Shown one piece after another: positions 15,680 through 24,835 of a stretch of 64,000 nucleotides of DNA; position 1 is the stretch's first letter; every line of letters begins with the position of its first letter. The stretch is from assembly GCA_027494115.1 (NCBI GenBank), contig JAOSJL010000001.1, positions 1,513,926 through 1,577,925 on the forward strand. Reading direction: 5' to 3'. The notes under the pieces were generated by a model that had not been told where the DNA came from, did not search any database, and saw only the letters and a program-made list of their open reading frames with translations. This DNA is from Acidimicrobiia bacterium. Lineage in GTDB: Bacteria > Actinomycetota > Acidimicrobiia > IMCC26256 > JAOSJL01. Position numbers and translations under genes: made by a program.

Positions 15680-16558
15680 GCCCGTAGCGGTGGCGGATCC
15701 GCCGCTCGAGGGTCCCGAATCCGAGGCTGTCCACGACGATCCCGATCACGAGGATCACGATCATCGTGGCCAACAGTGCCGTGGCGTCCTCGGAGCGCTG
15801 CGCCTCCTGCAGGCGCGCGCCGATCGACTCACCCCCGGCCACCTGCACGATGAGTTCGCCCGCGATCAGGCTCCGCCAGGCGAACGCCCAACCCTGCTTG
15901 AGACCGCTGACGTACTGCGGATAGGCGGCGGGGAGTACGACGTAGCGCAGCGCGTTCCATCGGCGCGCCGAGCACTCGGCCGACGCGCAGCAGGTCGGGC
16001 GGGATGTGGTCGACGCCGGCGACGAGGCCGTTGGCGATCGCGGGTGCGGCGCCGAGCACCACCACGAACATGATCGCGGTTTCCGTTTGAGAGAACAGCA
16101 GGATCGCGAACGGAAACCACGCCATCGACGGCATGGTCTGGAGGCTCGTGACCACCGAACCGACAGCGGTCCGGACGACGCGCACGCGGGCGATGGCGAT
16201 TCCGATCGGTGTCCCGATTGCCATCCCGAGGGCGAAGCCGACGGCGGCCCTCTGAAGGGTCAGCGCCGTCGCGGGCAACAGGTCGCCGCTCCAGAGCTCA
16301 TCCCAGAGTGTGCGAAAGACCGGTCCCGGTCCGGGAAGCACATCTGTCGAGCGCCACCCCGAGAGGACGACGAGCTCCCAGACCCCGAGAGCCACCGCCA
16401 CGGCCACGAGCTTCGGCCACACCGCTCTCCACGCGCGTGGCTCGGGCGGGTCGCACGGGGACCGCCAGTTCCAGCGCATCGAGTCCCGCCAGTTCCTCCG
16501 TCAATTCGTCGGAAGAGTCCGGTGTTTCCGTGCCGAGGACCTCCTCAGTGTGGGCCAT
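15666..16558 (-). CDS. ABC transporter permease, SsuC/TauC family, with two frameshifts
   Basis: About 298 residues when read across two shifts. ATG 16558 lies inside the end of the ATPase gene. The first part (MAHTEEVLGTETPD) switches phase in ACGCGCGT at 16431-16438 into VWPKLVAVAVALGVWELVV and MPSMAWFPFAILLF, then again in GGCGCGCC at 15962-15969 into RYVVLPAAYPQYVSGLKQGW, AFAWRSLIAGELI (EAA-type coupling loop region) and the end RRIRHRYGLSSL. Each site fits the loss of one CG dinucleotide. The family imports nitrate, sulfonates, taurine or bicarbonate. No substrate-binding protein is encoded nearby, so the substrate cannot be named. Confidence 0.82.
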
Positions 16559-17354
16559 GGCGCTTCACTTCGGTCATGAGCCGTTCGGTGATCGTGACCG
16601 ACAGGTCGGCGACCTCGTGGGACTCGATCCGGCGAGGTCGGTCGATGTCGACGTCGAACTGTTCCACGACGCGTCCCGGTCGGCTCGACAGCAGCACGAC
16701 ACGGTCGCCCAAGCGCACCGCCTCGCGCACGTTGTGCGTGACGAACACGACCGTGAGCCCGGTGTCTGCCCAGAGCCGCTGAAGCTCGACGTGCAAGACG
16801 TCACGCGTCATGGCGTCGAGCGCGCCGAACGGTTCGTCCATCAACAGAATCTCGACCTGTTGGGCGAGAGCCCGCGCCAGCGCCACACGTTGGCGCATCC
16901 CACCGGAGAGCTCGTGCGGTCGCTTGTCGGCGAAGTCGCCGAGGTGGACGAGGTCGAGCAGAGCGTCGACCGTCTCGGCACGGTGGGCGGAACTCATCTG
17001 GCGCAGCCGCAGGGCCAAATCGACGTTCCCGGCCACCGTGAGCCACGGGAACAGCGCGGATTCCTGGAACATGACCGTGGCGGGGCCGCCGTGGACGCCG
17101 ATTCGCCCCGCCGTGGGCTCCTCGAGCCCGGCGATCAGGTGCAGCAGCGTCGTCTTGCCGCATCCGGACGCACCCACGAGGCAGACGAACTCGCCCGGGG
17201 CGACGTCGAGCGTCACGTCGTCGAGTGCGTGGAGGGCCTTCCCCGAATGGCCGAAGACCTTGGAGACGTGGTCCAGCTCGATCGCCCGGCGCGACGAGGT
17301 GGGTGGCGGCGTCCGTGCCGGGGGCGGATCTGTCGTCGTGGAGGGTGCGGACAC
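16545..17354 (-). CDS. ABC transporter ATPase, SsuB/TauB/NrtD family
   Basis: 269 residues from GTG 17354. Walker A VGASGCGKTTLLHLIAG, Q-loop VMFQESALFPWLTV, signature ELSGGMRQRVALARALA, Walker B ILLMDEPFGALDAMTRD and H-loop FVTHNVREA. The DEPFGALDA..R and ESALFPWL patterns are typical of the nitrate/sulfonate/taurine branch. It is followed by the permease, whose start overlaps its 3' end by 14 bases. There is no gene for a periplasmic binding protein next to the pair, which either uses a distant one or has lost it. Divergent from the unknown gene at 17441. Confidence 0.93.
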   Translation of the reverse strand: MSAPSTTTDPPPARTPPPTSSRRAIELDHVSKVFGHSGKALHALDDVTLDVAPGEFVCLVGASGCGKTTLLHLIAGLEEPTAGRIGVHGGPATVMFQESALFPWLTVAGNVDLALRLRQMSSAHRAETVDALLDLVHLGDFADKRPHELSGGMRQRVALARALAQQVEILLMDEPFGALDAMTRDVLHVELQRLWADTGLTVVFVTHNVREAVRLGDRVVLLSSRPGRVVEQFDVDIDRPRRIESHEVADLSVTITERLMTEVKRHGPH

Positions 17355-17440
17355 GACCGCGGACGGTAACGGTCAATTCCCGACCTTTCAAGTCGGGTTT
17401 TGGTCGGCCAGGCCTCTGTGGTGCGCCAGAATGGTGCCTT

Positions 17441-18165
17441 ATGGCGTTTGTGGTGATCGTCGTCGGCCTCGGAATCATGGTCTGGCTGCTCGCCCGCGCC
17501 GGCGTGTTCCGCGCGTTCGGGCAGAAGGCGCCGAAGAACAAGATCGCCACCGAACGTCGGGCCATCGGCGATCTGCCCGATCTGCCCGTGGCGAGCGAGT
17601 TTCGCCCCGTGTTCCGCTACGAGTTCCTGGGCCCGCTGCGGGCTCTGGGCGACGTCGCCCACGATGACGACGCGCAGGGCCTGGAGGCGCTCGCAGGCTG
17701 TGCGCGGGGAAGGGTGCACGGACGCACGGTGTGGATGTATTCGCGCCGCGTGCCGGGGGATCTACCGACGACTCGGTCAACTGTGGGGTCGTCGAGGTCA
17801 ACGCAGCGCTTCCCCGACTCGAGATCGTCGCGGACAATTCTCCCACGCTCGGACCGGCGCGTCCGATGGACGGAGCCTCGGCCTTCGACTGCACCGAGAG
17901 CGCGGAGTTTGCCGACGCCTTCACCGTGACCACGCAGGACGTCGGATTCGCCGCCGAGTTGCTCGACGAACCGATGCTCCGGTTCCTGCTTGCGCAGAAC
18001 AACACGTGGTCGTACGGCTTCGGTGGGAACTACGCGGTGGTGAGGGCCGGCGAGCTCGACGCCGTCGGTGTCGAGCGGTTCCTCGAGACGGTGACTCACC
18101 TCCGGGACCTGATTCCCGAGACCGTGAGGCGTCGGTTCCCCGCCGAGACGTCCGACGCGACCTGA
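17441..18165 (+). CDS. Membrane-anchored protein of unknown function, one frameshift
   Basis: About 241 residues across a shift. ATG 17441 opens with one membrane helix (FVVIVVGLGIMVWLLARAGV) and a soluble domain. The frame breaks in the G run at 17755-17759; one extra G joins VWMYSRRVPG to GSTDDSVNCGVVEVNAALPR. The remainder ends in LRFLLAQNNTWSYGFGGNYAVV and a helical tail. I do not recognise the family; the layout (helix, then a mixed alpha/beta domain with a conserved-looking WSYGFGGN) resembles membrane-anchored DUF3137-type proteins only loosely. It lies between the ABC ATPase (divergent) and aconitase (same strand, 96 bases). Confidence 0.6.
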
Positions 18166-18261
18166 GCCGTCCGGGGAGCGGGACGTACGCTGGGACCGAG
18201 ATTCCGGCTGATTGTTCCGAACAGCCGGTCGAGCGAACCGCCCAGCTACCGCGGAGTGACG

Positions 18262-20535
18262 ATGCCCCAGGTCGGACCCCACACACCCCTCGAGCTCGTG
18301 GCGTCGGTCTACGACCGCTACCCGGAGGCCGTGGCCACGGCACGCGAGCGCCTCGGGCGCCCGGTGACCTTCGCCGAGAAGGTCCTGTTCACCCACGCCG
18401 ACGACATCGCCACGATCGGCCTCGGCCGCGGCGACGACTACGCCGACTACCGCCCCGACCGTGTGGCGATGCAGGATGCCACCGCACAGATGGCGCTACT
18501 CCAGTTCATGCTGGCCGATCTTCCCGAGGTGGCGGTACCGACCACGGTCCACTGCGACCACCTCATCCAGGCTCACGTCGGGGCCGCCGACGACTTGAGA
18601 GTCGCCATCGACGCGAACCAGGAGGTCTACGAGTTCCTGAGCAGCGCGTCGTCGCGCTACGGGATCGGATTCTGGAAACCCGGGAGCGGGATCATCCACC
18701 AGGTGGTCCTGGAGAACTACGCGTTCCCGGGCGGGATGATGATCGGCACCGACAGCCACACGCCGAATGCGGGCGGACTGGGCATGGTCGCCATCGGCGT
18801 GGGTGGCGCCGATGCCGTCGACGTGATGGCGGGATGGCCCTTCAACACACGTGTTCCCGAACTCATCGGCGTGCGTCTCACCGGATCGCTCTCCGCATGG
18901 GCCTCGCCGAAAGACGTCATCCTCAAGGTCGCCGGGATCCTCACCGTGAAGGGCGGCACGGGCGCCGTTGTCGAGTACTTCGGCCCGGGGGTGGAGTCGA
19001 TCTCGGCCACCGGAAAGGCCACGATCACCAACATGGGCGCTGAGATCGGGGCGACCACGTCGATCTTCCCGTATGACCGACGGTCGGCGAAGTACCTCGC
19101 GGCGACAGATCGCTCCGAGTTCGTCGCGCTGGCCGATTCACGTGCCGAGTTCCTCTGTGCGGACTCCGAGGTCGAGACCGATCCGGAGCGGTACTTCGAC
19201 CGTGTCGTCGAGATCGATCTCGATGCACTCGAACCCCATCTCGTGGGGCCCCACACGCCCGACCTCGACCGGCCGATCTCCGAGGTGAAGGCCGCGGCGA
19301 AGACCGAGGGCTACCCGATCGAGATCTCCTCGGCGCTCGTCGGATCGTGCACCAACTCCTCCTACGAGGACATCGGTCGTGCCGCACACGTGGCCCGCCA
19401 GGCGTCGGCCGCAGGACTCGAGGTGCGCACCCCGTTGCTCATCACCCCCGGCTCCGAACAGGTGCGGGCCACGATCGAGCGTGACGGCCTGCTCGCTGAT
19501 CTCGAGGCCATCGGCGCAACCGTGCTCGCCAACGCGTGCGGCCCGTGCATCGGCCAGTGGAAGCGTGACGACATCACAGAGGGCGAGCGCAACACGATCG
19601 TCTCCAGCTTCAACCGGAACTTCCCGCGCCGCAACGACGGCAACGCCGAGACCCTGTCGTTCATCGGATCACCCGAAACCGTGGTGGCGTTGGCTCTGGG
19701 CGGGCGCCTCGACTTCGACTTCCTCCATGACTCCCTGACCGCCCCCGACGGAACCGAGGTGCGCCTCGAGGCGCCGTCGGCCGACGAGTTGCCGGGTTCG
19801 GGATTCGACCCCGGCGAGTCGGGGTTCGTGCCACCCGCTAACGACCCGTCCTCCGTCAGCGTCGTCGTTCCCGATGACTCCGACCGCCTGGAGCTGCTCC
19901 AACCGTTCGCTCGGTGGGACGGCGGCGACCTGCGCGGGCTCCGCGTGCTGATGAAGTCGCAGGGCAAGACGACCACCGACCACATCTCTCCCGCCGGGCC
20001 GTGGTTGAGGTACCGCGGCCACCTCACGAACATCTCGGGGAACCTCTTCACCGGTGTCAACAACGTCTTCGCGGACGAACCCGGCTACGGAGTCGATGTG
20101 CGCGACGGCTCGCAGGTGCCGTTGCCCGAGTTGGCATGCTCCTACAAGGAGGCGGGGATCCCCTGGGTGGCGGTGGGTGACGAGAACTACGGCGAGGGTT
20201 CTTCACGTGAGCACGCGGCGATGGAGCCCCGCTACATGAACGGTCGGGTCGTGCTCGCCCGCTCGTTCGCGAGGATCCACGAGGCGAATCTGAAGAAGCA
20301 GGGTGTGCTGGCGCTCACCTTTGCCGATCCGGCCGATTACGACAAGATCCGCGTCGATGACACCGTCGACGTTCTCGGCCTGGAGGACCTCGCTCCCGAC
20401 GTGCCGCTCCGGGTTCGCCTGAATCACGCCGACGGTACGACCGACGAGTTCGACACCACGACGACACTGTCGCCCGAGCACGTCGAGTGGTTCCGGGCCG
20501 GCTCGGCCCTCAACGTCCTGTCGAAGAGGGGCTGA
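18262..20535 (+). CDS. acn: Aconitate hydratase, mitochondrial-type
   Basis: 757 residues from ATG 18262 (GCGGAG five bases upstream); GTG 18256 adds two residues. Aconitase/IPM isomerase fold: TTVHCDHLIQA, MMIGTDSHTPNAGGLGM, the cluster cysteines in LVGSCTNSSYED and NACGPCIGQWK, and the swivel-domain GDENYGEGSSREHAAMEPR with the substrate-binding SFARIHEANLKKQG. The length and sequence fit the mitochondrial-type branch rather than the 890-residue AcnA/IRP type. It converts citrate to isocitrate in the TCA cycle, which here also contains the Kgd enzyme. The end overlaps the convergent radical SAM gene by 26 bases. Confidence 0.95.
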   Translation: MPQVGPHTPLELVASVYDRYPEAVATARERLGRPVTFAEKVLFTHADDIATIGLGRGDDYADYRPDRVAMQDATAQMALLQFMLADLPEVAVPTTVHCDHLIQAHVGAADDLRVAIDANQEVYEFLSSASSRYGIGFWKPGSGIIHQVVLENYAFPGGMMIGTDSHTPNAGGLGMVAIGVGGADAVDVMAGWPFNTRVPELIGVRLTGSLSAWASPKDVILKVAGILTVKGGTGAVVEYFGPGVESISATGKATITNMGAEIGATTSIFPYDRRSAKYLAATDRSEFVALADSRAEFLCADSEVETDPERYFDRVVEIDLDALEPHLVGPHTPDLDRPISEVKAAAKTEGYPIEISSALVGSCTNSSYEDIGRAAHVARQASAAGLEVRTPLLITPGSEQVRATIERDGLLADLEAIGATVLANACGPCIGQWKRDDITEGERNTIVSSFNRNFPRRNDGNAETLSFIGSPETVVALALGGRLDFDFLHDSLTAPDGTEVRLEAPSADELPGSGFDPGESGFVPPANDPSSVSVVVPDDSDRLELLQPFARWDGGDLRGLRVLMKSQGKTTTDHISPAGPWLRYRGHLTNISGNLFTGVNNVFADEPGYGVDVRDGSQVPLPELACSYKEAGIPWVAVGDENYGEGSSREHAAMEPRYMNGRVVLARSFARIHEANLKKQGVLALTFADPADYDKIRVDDTVDVLGLEDLAPDVPLRVRLNHADGTTDEFDTTTTLSPEHVEWFRAGSALNVLSKRG

Positions 20536-21958
20536 CGGCAGTGAGGGCTCCCCACTGGGCGTCGGTCGGCTCCGCACAACAGAACCACGATTCGCTGAGA
20601 CGCGGGACGTCACGAAGCTGAGCGGTCGTGGCGCTCATCCCGGCCCCTCGCTCGCCAGCGCGACAGTCCGCCCTCCCGAGTGCTGAGAACACCGCGGCCC
20701 GCACGGTTCTGTACGTGTCGAGAATCGGTACCTCGGCGGCAACGTCGGCCTCGACGATGGCCGCCAGTTCGGCCTGGAGCTCATCGACCGCGGGATCGAG
20801 AGCGCGCCACGACCACGCATGAGAAACGAAATCGAAGTCACCGAGCCTGTCGGCGAGTTCGGGTACGTCGAGCAACAGCGATCCAGGCGGAACGAGGAGG
20901 CGGATCGTGTACTGCACCGGATCGACGTTCGCGACGAGATCGTTGTCGGCGACGAAGTCGACGAGACGCACGACATCGTCCGGCGTCGTCCACGGGAGAA
21001 ACGGGAGAAACGAGGGACGGATCTCGATCCCGTGAGACCTCAGTAGTTCGACCGCTTCGGCGGCGTCCGTGGTGGTGTGACCCTTGTCGAGTATTTCCAG
21101 GGTTGTGTCATCGGCCGACTCGAACGCCGACACCACGAAGCGACACCCCGAGGCCGCCAACTCCTCCCAGACGCCCCGGTGGCGGAGGATGTGTTCGACC
21201 TTCACGGTGCAGTCGAAGGTGAGCGTGTCGGTGCCCGCATCGTTGAAGCGGCGGCGCATTTCCCGGACGATCTCGAGGGAGTGCGCGGGGCGGTTGAGGA
21301 AGTCGGGATCGCCGAAGGTGACGTGGCGGGCACCGGCCTCGACCTGTTGTGCGATGTCGGCAAGCACGGTGGTGGTGTCGACCGGTCGGGTGCGCCCGTC
21401 GTAGATGACAGGGACCGGGCAGTGCCGGCAGCGGTGGGCACACCCGTGGCTCGCCTCGACGGCAGCCACCGTGGTGGACGTGTTCCCGTCGATGAAATGC
21501 ACGTACTGATCGAGGCCGGGCAGGTCAGCGCGGTCGGGGACCGGACGGCCCGTCGACGGGGCGCGGCCGATCTCCACGACCGGACCGCCTGCGGTGCTCC
21601 CGACCGGGTCGTCGGCCCAGCCACACAGCGCATCGTCGTATTCGCCGGCGATCAGGTGGATGGAGTCCTCCGGCGGCGGTGTGGCGGCCACGGCGTAGAG
21701 GCCGAACCAGCACACGTGGAGCGTCGGGTCCACGAAGCGGGCGCGCCGGGTGGCTTCAGCGGCGAGTCGGCGGGCCGTGTGCATGGGAACGGAGCACGCC
21801 ATGGCGTCCGCCCACACAACGTGGTCGTCCGACCACGACTCGACAGCCAGGTCGCGGACGCGTACGTCATGGCCTGCCGCGCGTAGGCCTGCGGCCGGCG
21901 CCGCGGCGTGGAGCGGCTGATGGCCCAGCTCGTAGGTGGAGATCACCAGGATGCGCAC
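20510..21958 (-). CDS. B12-binding-like/radical SAM protein with C-terminal CCAEP tail
   Basis: 482 residues from ATG 21958. The N-terminal 130 residues form a B12-binding-like Rossmann domain (MRILVISTYELGHQPLHAAA). The radical SAM cluster site is SHGCAHRCRHCPVP with Cys173, Cys177 and Cys180 (CxxxCxxC), followed by the TIM-barrel strands HVTFGDPDFLN and VSAFESADD. Near the end, ESWFCCAEPTDAQ puts Cys460-Cys461 in the CCAEP tail that defines a family also found as selenoproteins (CUAEP); both codons here are TGT, so this is the all-cysteine form. The reaction is unknown. It is 35 bases downstream of the ATP-grasp gene on the same strand, likely one operon. Confidence 0.85.
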   Translation of the reverse strand: MRILVISTYELGHQPLHAAAPAAGLRAAGHDVRVRDLAVESWSDDHVVWADAMACSVPMHTARRLAAEATRRARFVDPTLHVCWFGLYAVAATPPPEDSIHLIAGEYDDALCGWADDPVGSTAGGPVVEIGRAPSTGRPVPDRADLPGLDQYVHFIDGNTSTTVAAVEASHGCAHRCRHCPVPVIYDGRTRPVDTTTVLADIAQQVEAGARHVTFGDPDFLNRPAHSLEIVREMRRRFNDAGTDTLTFDCTVKVEHILRHRGVWEELAASGCRFVVSAFESADDTTLEILDKGHTTTDAAEAVELLRSHGIEIRPSFLPFLPWTTPDDVVRLVDFVADNDLVANVDPVQYTIRLLVPPGSLLLDVPELADRLGDFDFVSHAWSWRALDPAVDELQAELAAIVEADVAAEVPILDTYRTVRAAVFSALGRADCRAGERGAGMSATTAQLRDVPRLSESWFCCAEPTDAQWGALTAVSPSSTGR

Positions 21959-21993
21959 CCGCCCAGCGTACGGCCTGGAGCGTGAGCCGCTCG

Positions 21994-23265
21994 CTAGGAG
22001 ATCTCGATCTCGAGGCGGGCGTGCGCCCGACGAAGGGTGTCCTCCACCTCCGCCGGATCGTCGCCGCGACCGAACAGGAACCCGAGGTACCGGTCGCCCT
22101 CCGGGAGCGGTACGACGGCGCTACCGACCGGGATCGTGGTCTCGAGGCCGACGACACCCGGTACGGCCCGGGCTTCGTCGACACCGCGGACCTCCCGCAA
22201 CGTCCCGGCGTGGGGGATCGGCAGCATCATCACGCCGGACGCCGCACCCTCGGGTACGAGCACAGGTACCGGGAGTTCGAGGGCGTGGCGGAGGATCACC
22301 TCTTCGAGGGTGACTCCCACGCCGAATCGCAGGGCCCGCGCGCACAGACCCCCGATCGACCGCGCGGCAACCTCGAGGAGACGCACTCCCCGGTCGCCGA
22401 GTCTGGCTTCCGCGTGCACGGGTCCTTCGGTGATGCCGAGTGCGCCAACCCCGATCGCGACGACTCGTTCCAGATCTCGGAGATCCCGATCGGAGTGCCG
22501 GCTCGGTGTCACGTAGATGGTCTCCTCGAAGTAGGGACCGTCGAGCGGGTCGGGCTTGTCGAACACAGCGAGAACCCGGACGTTGCCTGACCGCACGACC
22601 GCCTCCACGGCGACCTCCGGGCCCGCCACGAACTCCTCGAGGACCAACGCGCCGGAGCCGGGTGAACACTCCTCGGTTTCCTCGGTAGATCCCTTGATGA
22701 TGTCGACGATCCGTTGCGCGGCCGCGCGCATTTCGCCGGGCGCGTCGACGCGGATGACGCCCTGACTCCCGGAGAGCTCGGGAGGCTTCAGAACAGCGGG
22801 GAAGGTGACGTGGTCGATCTGATCGAGGCGTTCCCCGGCGAGCAGTCGGCGTACGTCGTCGGGGTCGAGGGCCGTGTACTCAGGCTGTGGTACCTCCGCC
22901 GCGCTGAAGGCGCTGCGCTGCTCGCGCTTGTCGCGTGTGCGTCGAACCGCCGCGACGTCGTTGGCGGGCAGTCCCAGGCGGTCGGAGGCCGCGGCTGCGA
23001 CGACGATTCCTCCGTCGTCGACTCCCACGATGGCATCGAAGGGGGTCTTTTCGTTGGCGTCGGCGATGGCTGCCACGGATGCCCGAACGTCGTTCTCCGC
23101 CCCGCCGCCGAGCGGGAGCACAAGCGCCCGTTGCCCCATCAGGTCCTCGAGGGTCTGGCGACCGTCGGATCCTATGACGATCTCGATGTCGAGGGAATCG
23201 GCGGCATCCAGGAAGTCTCGTGCCCTGTAGGTGGTTGTCGGTAGCAGGAGAAGAACGCGTGGCAC
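21994..23265 (-). CDS. ATP-grasp enzyme (carboxylate-amine ligase-like)
   Basis: 423 residues from GTG 23265. N-terminal preATP-grasp domain ([20 protein letters not shown]), then the ATP-grasp core with the nucleotide-lysine segment [36 protein letters not shown] and the metal-binding end [20 protein letters not shown]; a C-terminal domain of about 90 residues ([19 protein letters not shown]) follows as in the biotin carboxylase/PurK-like and dipeptide-ligase (BacD-like) branch. It probably activates a carboxylate as an acyl phosphate and joins it to an amine. The next gene is the CCAEP radical SAM protein, so the two may act on the same molecule. Substrate unknown. Confidence 0.82.
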   Translation of the reverse strand: MPRVLLLLPTTTYRARDFLDAADSLDIEIVIGSDGRQTLEDLMGQRALVLPLGGGAENDVRASVAAIADANEKTPFDAIVGVDDGGIVVAAAASDRLGLPANDVAAVRRTRDKREQRSAFSAAEVPQPEYTALDPDDVRRLLAGERLDQIDHVTFPAVLKPPELSGSQGVIRVDAPGEMRAAAQRIVDIIKGSTEETEECSPGSGALVLEEFVAGPEVAVEAVVRSGNVRVLAVFDKPDPLDGPYFEETIYVTPSRHSDRDLRDLERVVAIGVGALGITEGPVHAEARLGDRGVRLLEVAARSIGGLCARALRFGVGVTLEEVILRHALELPVPVLVPEGAASGVMMLPIPHAGTLREVRGVDEARAVPGVVGLETTIPVGSAVVPLPEGDRYLGFLFGRGDDPAEVEDTLRRAHARLEIEIS

Positions 23266-23312
23266 GGCCCGTATGATGGACCGTCACGGGTACACACGAC
23301 GATCGGTATGCG

Positions 23313-23971
23313 ATGAGCGACGACACAGGCGACACGAGCCCCGAGGGCGCAGCGGATTCAACGCCGCTGCTACGCCTCACCGACGAGGCGCGGGCCAAGG
23401 TGCTCGAGGCCCGGGCCGACGAGCCCGATCCCGAAGCGTTGGCACTGTGGGTCGAGGTGAGCGGGGTTTCGGGCGCCACCTACCGCTACGAGATGTACTT
23501 CCGCGCTCTCTCGGAAGCGGGCGAAGCGGAAACGGTTCTGCACAACGACGACCTCAGCGTGGTCATCGGGGCCGGGAGCGCCGAGAAACTGCGCGGTGCC
23601 ACGTTGGACTTCACCCCCAACGGCATGGTCATGAACAACCCCAACAGCCCGAGCCCCGCCACCGGCGCCTACGACGGTCCGCCCCCGACCTCTCGGGCGA
23701 CCTGGCCCAGCAGGTCATCTCGATCCTCGAGACCCAGATCAATCCGGCAATCGCCTCGCACGGGGGGATGGCCGAGCTCGTCGCCGTCGAGGAGGGCATC
23801 GCCTACCTCCGGCTCGGCGGCGGGTGCCAGGGATGTGGGATGGCCTCGGTCACGCTGTCACAGGGGATCGAAGTCGCCCTCACCGAGGCAATCCCCGAGA
23901 TCATCGAGGTGCGCGACGTCACCGACCACGCCTCGGGCGAGAACCCCTTCTACGAGTCGGCGAAGAAGTAG
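23313..23971 (+). CDS. NfuA-like Fe-S carrier (A-type-like domain plus NifU C-terminal domain), one frameshift
   Basis: About 219 residues across a shift. From ATG 23313, an IscA/HesB-like domain ([32 protein letters not shown]) lacks the A-type cysteines, as in NfuA. The frame breaks in the C run at 23682-23686; adding one C joins TGAYDGPPP to [20 protein letters not shown], and the NifU domain then shows [14 protein letters not shown] with its CxxC that holds a bridging 4Fe-4S cluster. It would deliver clusters to apo-proteins such as aconitase or radical SAM enzymes. TATGAT at 23272-23277 is a plausible -10. Divergent from the ATP-grasp gene. Confidence 0.85.
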
Positions 23972-23973
23972 CA

Positions 23974-24020
23974 ATACCCGCCACTACTCATCCCGCCGCT
24001 ACTCATCGAACCACTACTCG
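23974..24020. repeat. Imperfect short tandem repeat between nfuA-like and DUF169 genes
   Basis: CACTACTCAT, CGCTACTCAT and CACTACTCGTCG-like units follow one another (spacing about 15 bases) in the short convergent gap and into the last codons of the DUF169 gene. Similar micro-repeats mark other gene ends in this window. Confidence 0.6.
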
Positions 24021-24732
24021 TCGAAGCGCTGGGCGTCCTGGGCCGCGTAGCGGGCCACGGCGGTGTCGGACGCCGCATCGGTCGTGATGCGTTCCACGAG
24101 TGTGGCCAGCATCGTCCCCGGAATCGCGCAGGTCATCTCGGCCGCCGGCATACCCGTGCGCACACGGCTGAGGGCGCATCCCACGCTCGCGGCCGGCAGC
24201 CCCTGCTCTTTGGCGATGGCCACGATGTGGCACTGGGGCTTGCCCTCGATCCGGAGCTCGGGCAGAGCGTCGGAGATCACCATCAACTGCTTGCCGTTGA
24301 CGCGGAGCATCACCACATCGGGCGGTGTGGTGGCTGCGGTCAGCGGGCCGTAGGTCACGGCCCCGGGCGCTTCCTGACGACCGGTATCTCGGGTACGACG
24401 TCCATCGTCACCCACCCCGACTCGACGAGCGTGGCCACGTCGTCGTTTCCGGCAACCTCGTCGAGTGTCTTGAAGCCGTGCGTCAGGCTCCCGACCGAGC
24501 AGTTGCCGTGATCGGCGGCGACGGTCGAGAACGTCTTGTCGGTCCCGTGCATCCAGAACACGCAACCGGCCGGCACGCGACCGGTGCGTCCGCCGGGCAG
24601 CGGATCCGCCATCGGCGCGTCGAAGGAGTCCACACCGTCGGGTCGTGACTCGAAGAAGGTGATGGCGATCGGTGGTGTGCCCAGGCGCAGCGCCTCCGTG
24701 AGCGCGTTCGACAGCAGTGCCCAGTCCGGCAT
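24014..24732 (-). CDS. DUF169 family protein, one frameshift
   Basis: About 239 residues across a shift, from ATG 24732 (MPDWALLSNALTEALRLG). The first half has the DUF169 landmarks PIAITFF, AGCVFWMHGTDKTF and DHGNCSVGSLTHGF. At the G4 run (24361-24364 on the plus strand as C4) the frame is lost; one extra G joins VVRKRPG to AVTYGPLTAATTPPDVVML, then VGCALSRVRTGMPAAEMTCAIPG and the C-terminus. Conserved cysteines in both halves suggest a metal or Fe-S site, but no DUF169 function is established. It is the third gene after the SufR-like regulator and cysteine desulfurase on the minus strand, so it may belong to that regulon. Confidence 0.82.
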
Positions 24733-24835
24733 GTTGTTCCCTTCATAGGGCCGCTCGGGGTTGCGCGCGGCAACAGTCTCGTTCTCTGGAGGTGCGAACT
24801 GTACGTCTCGGAGCCCCGTGGCTTCGACCGCGGGT

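Noticed and set aside
20566..20581. Possible selenocysteine in the radical SAM tail
   Set aside because: Both tail cysteine codons are TGT; there is no TGA, so this member is not a selenoprotein.
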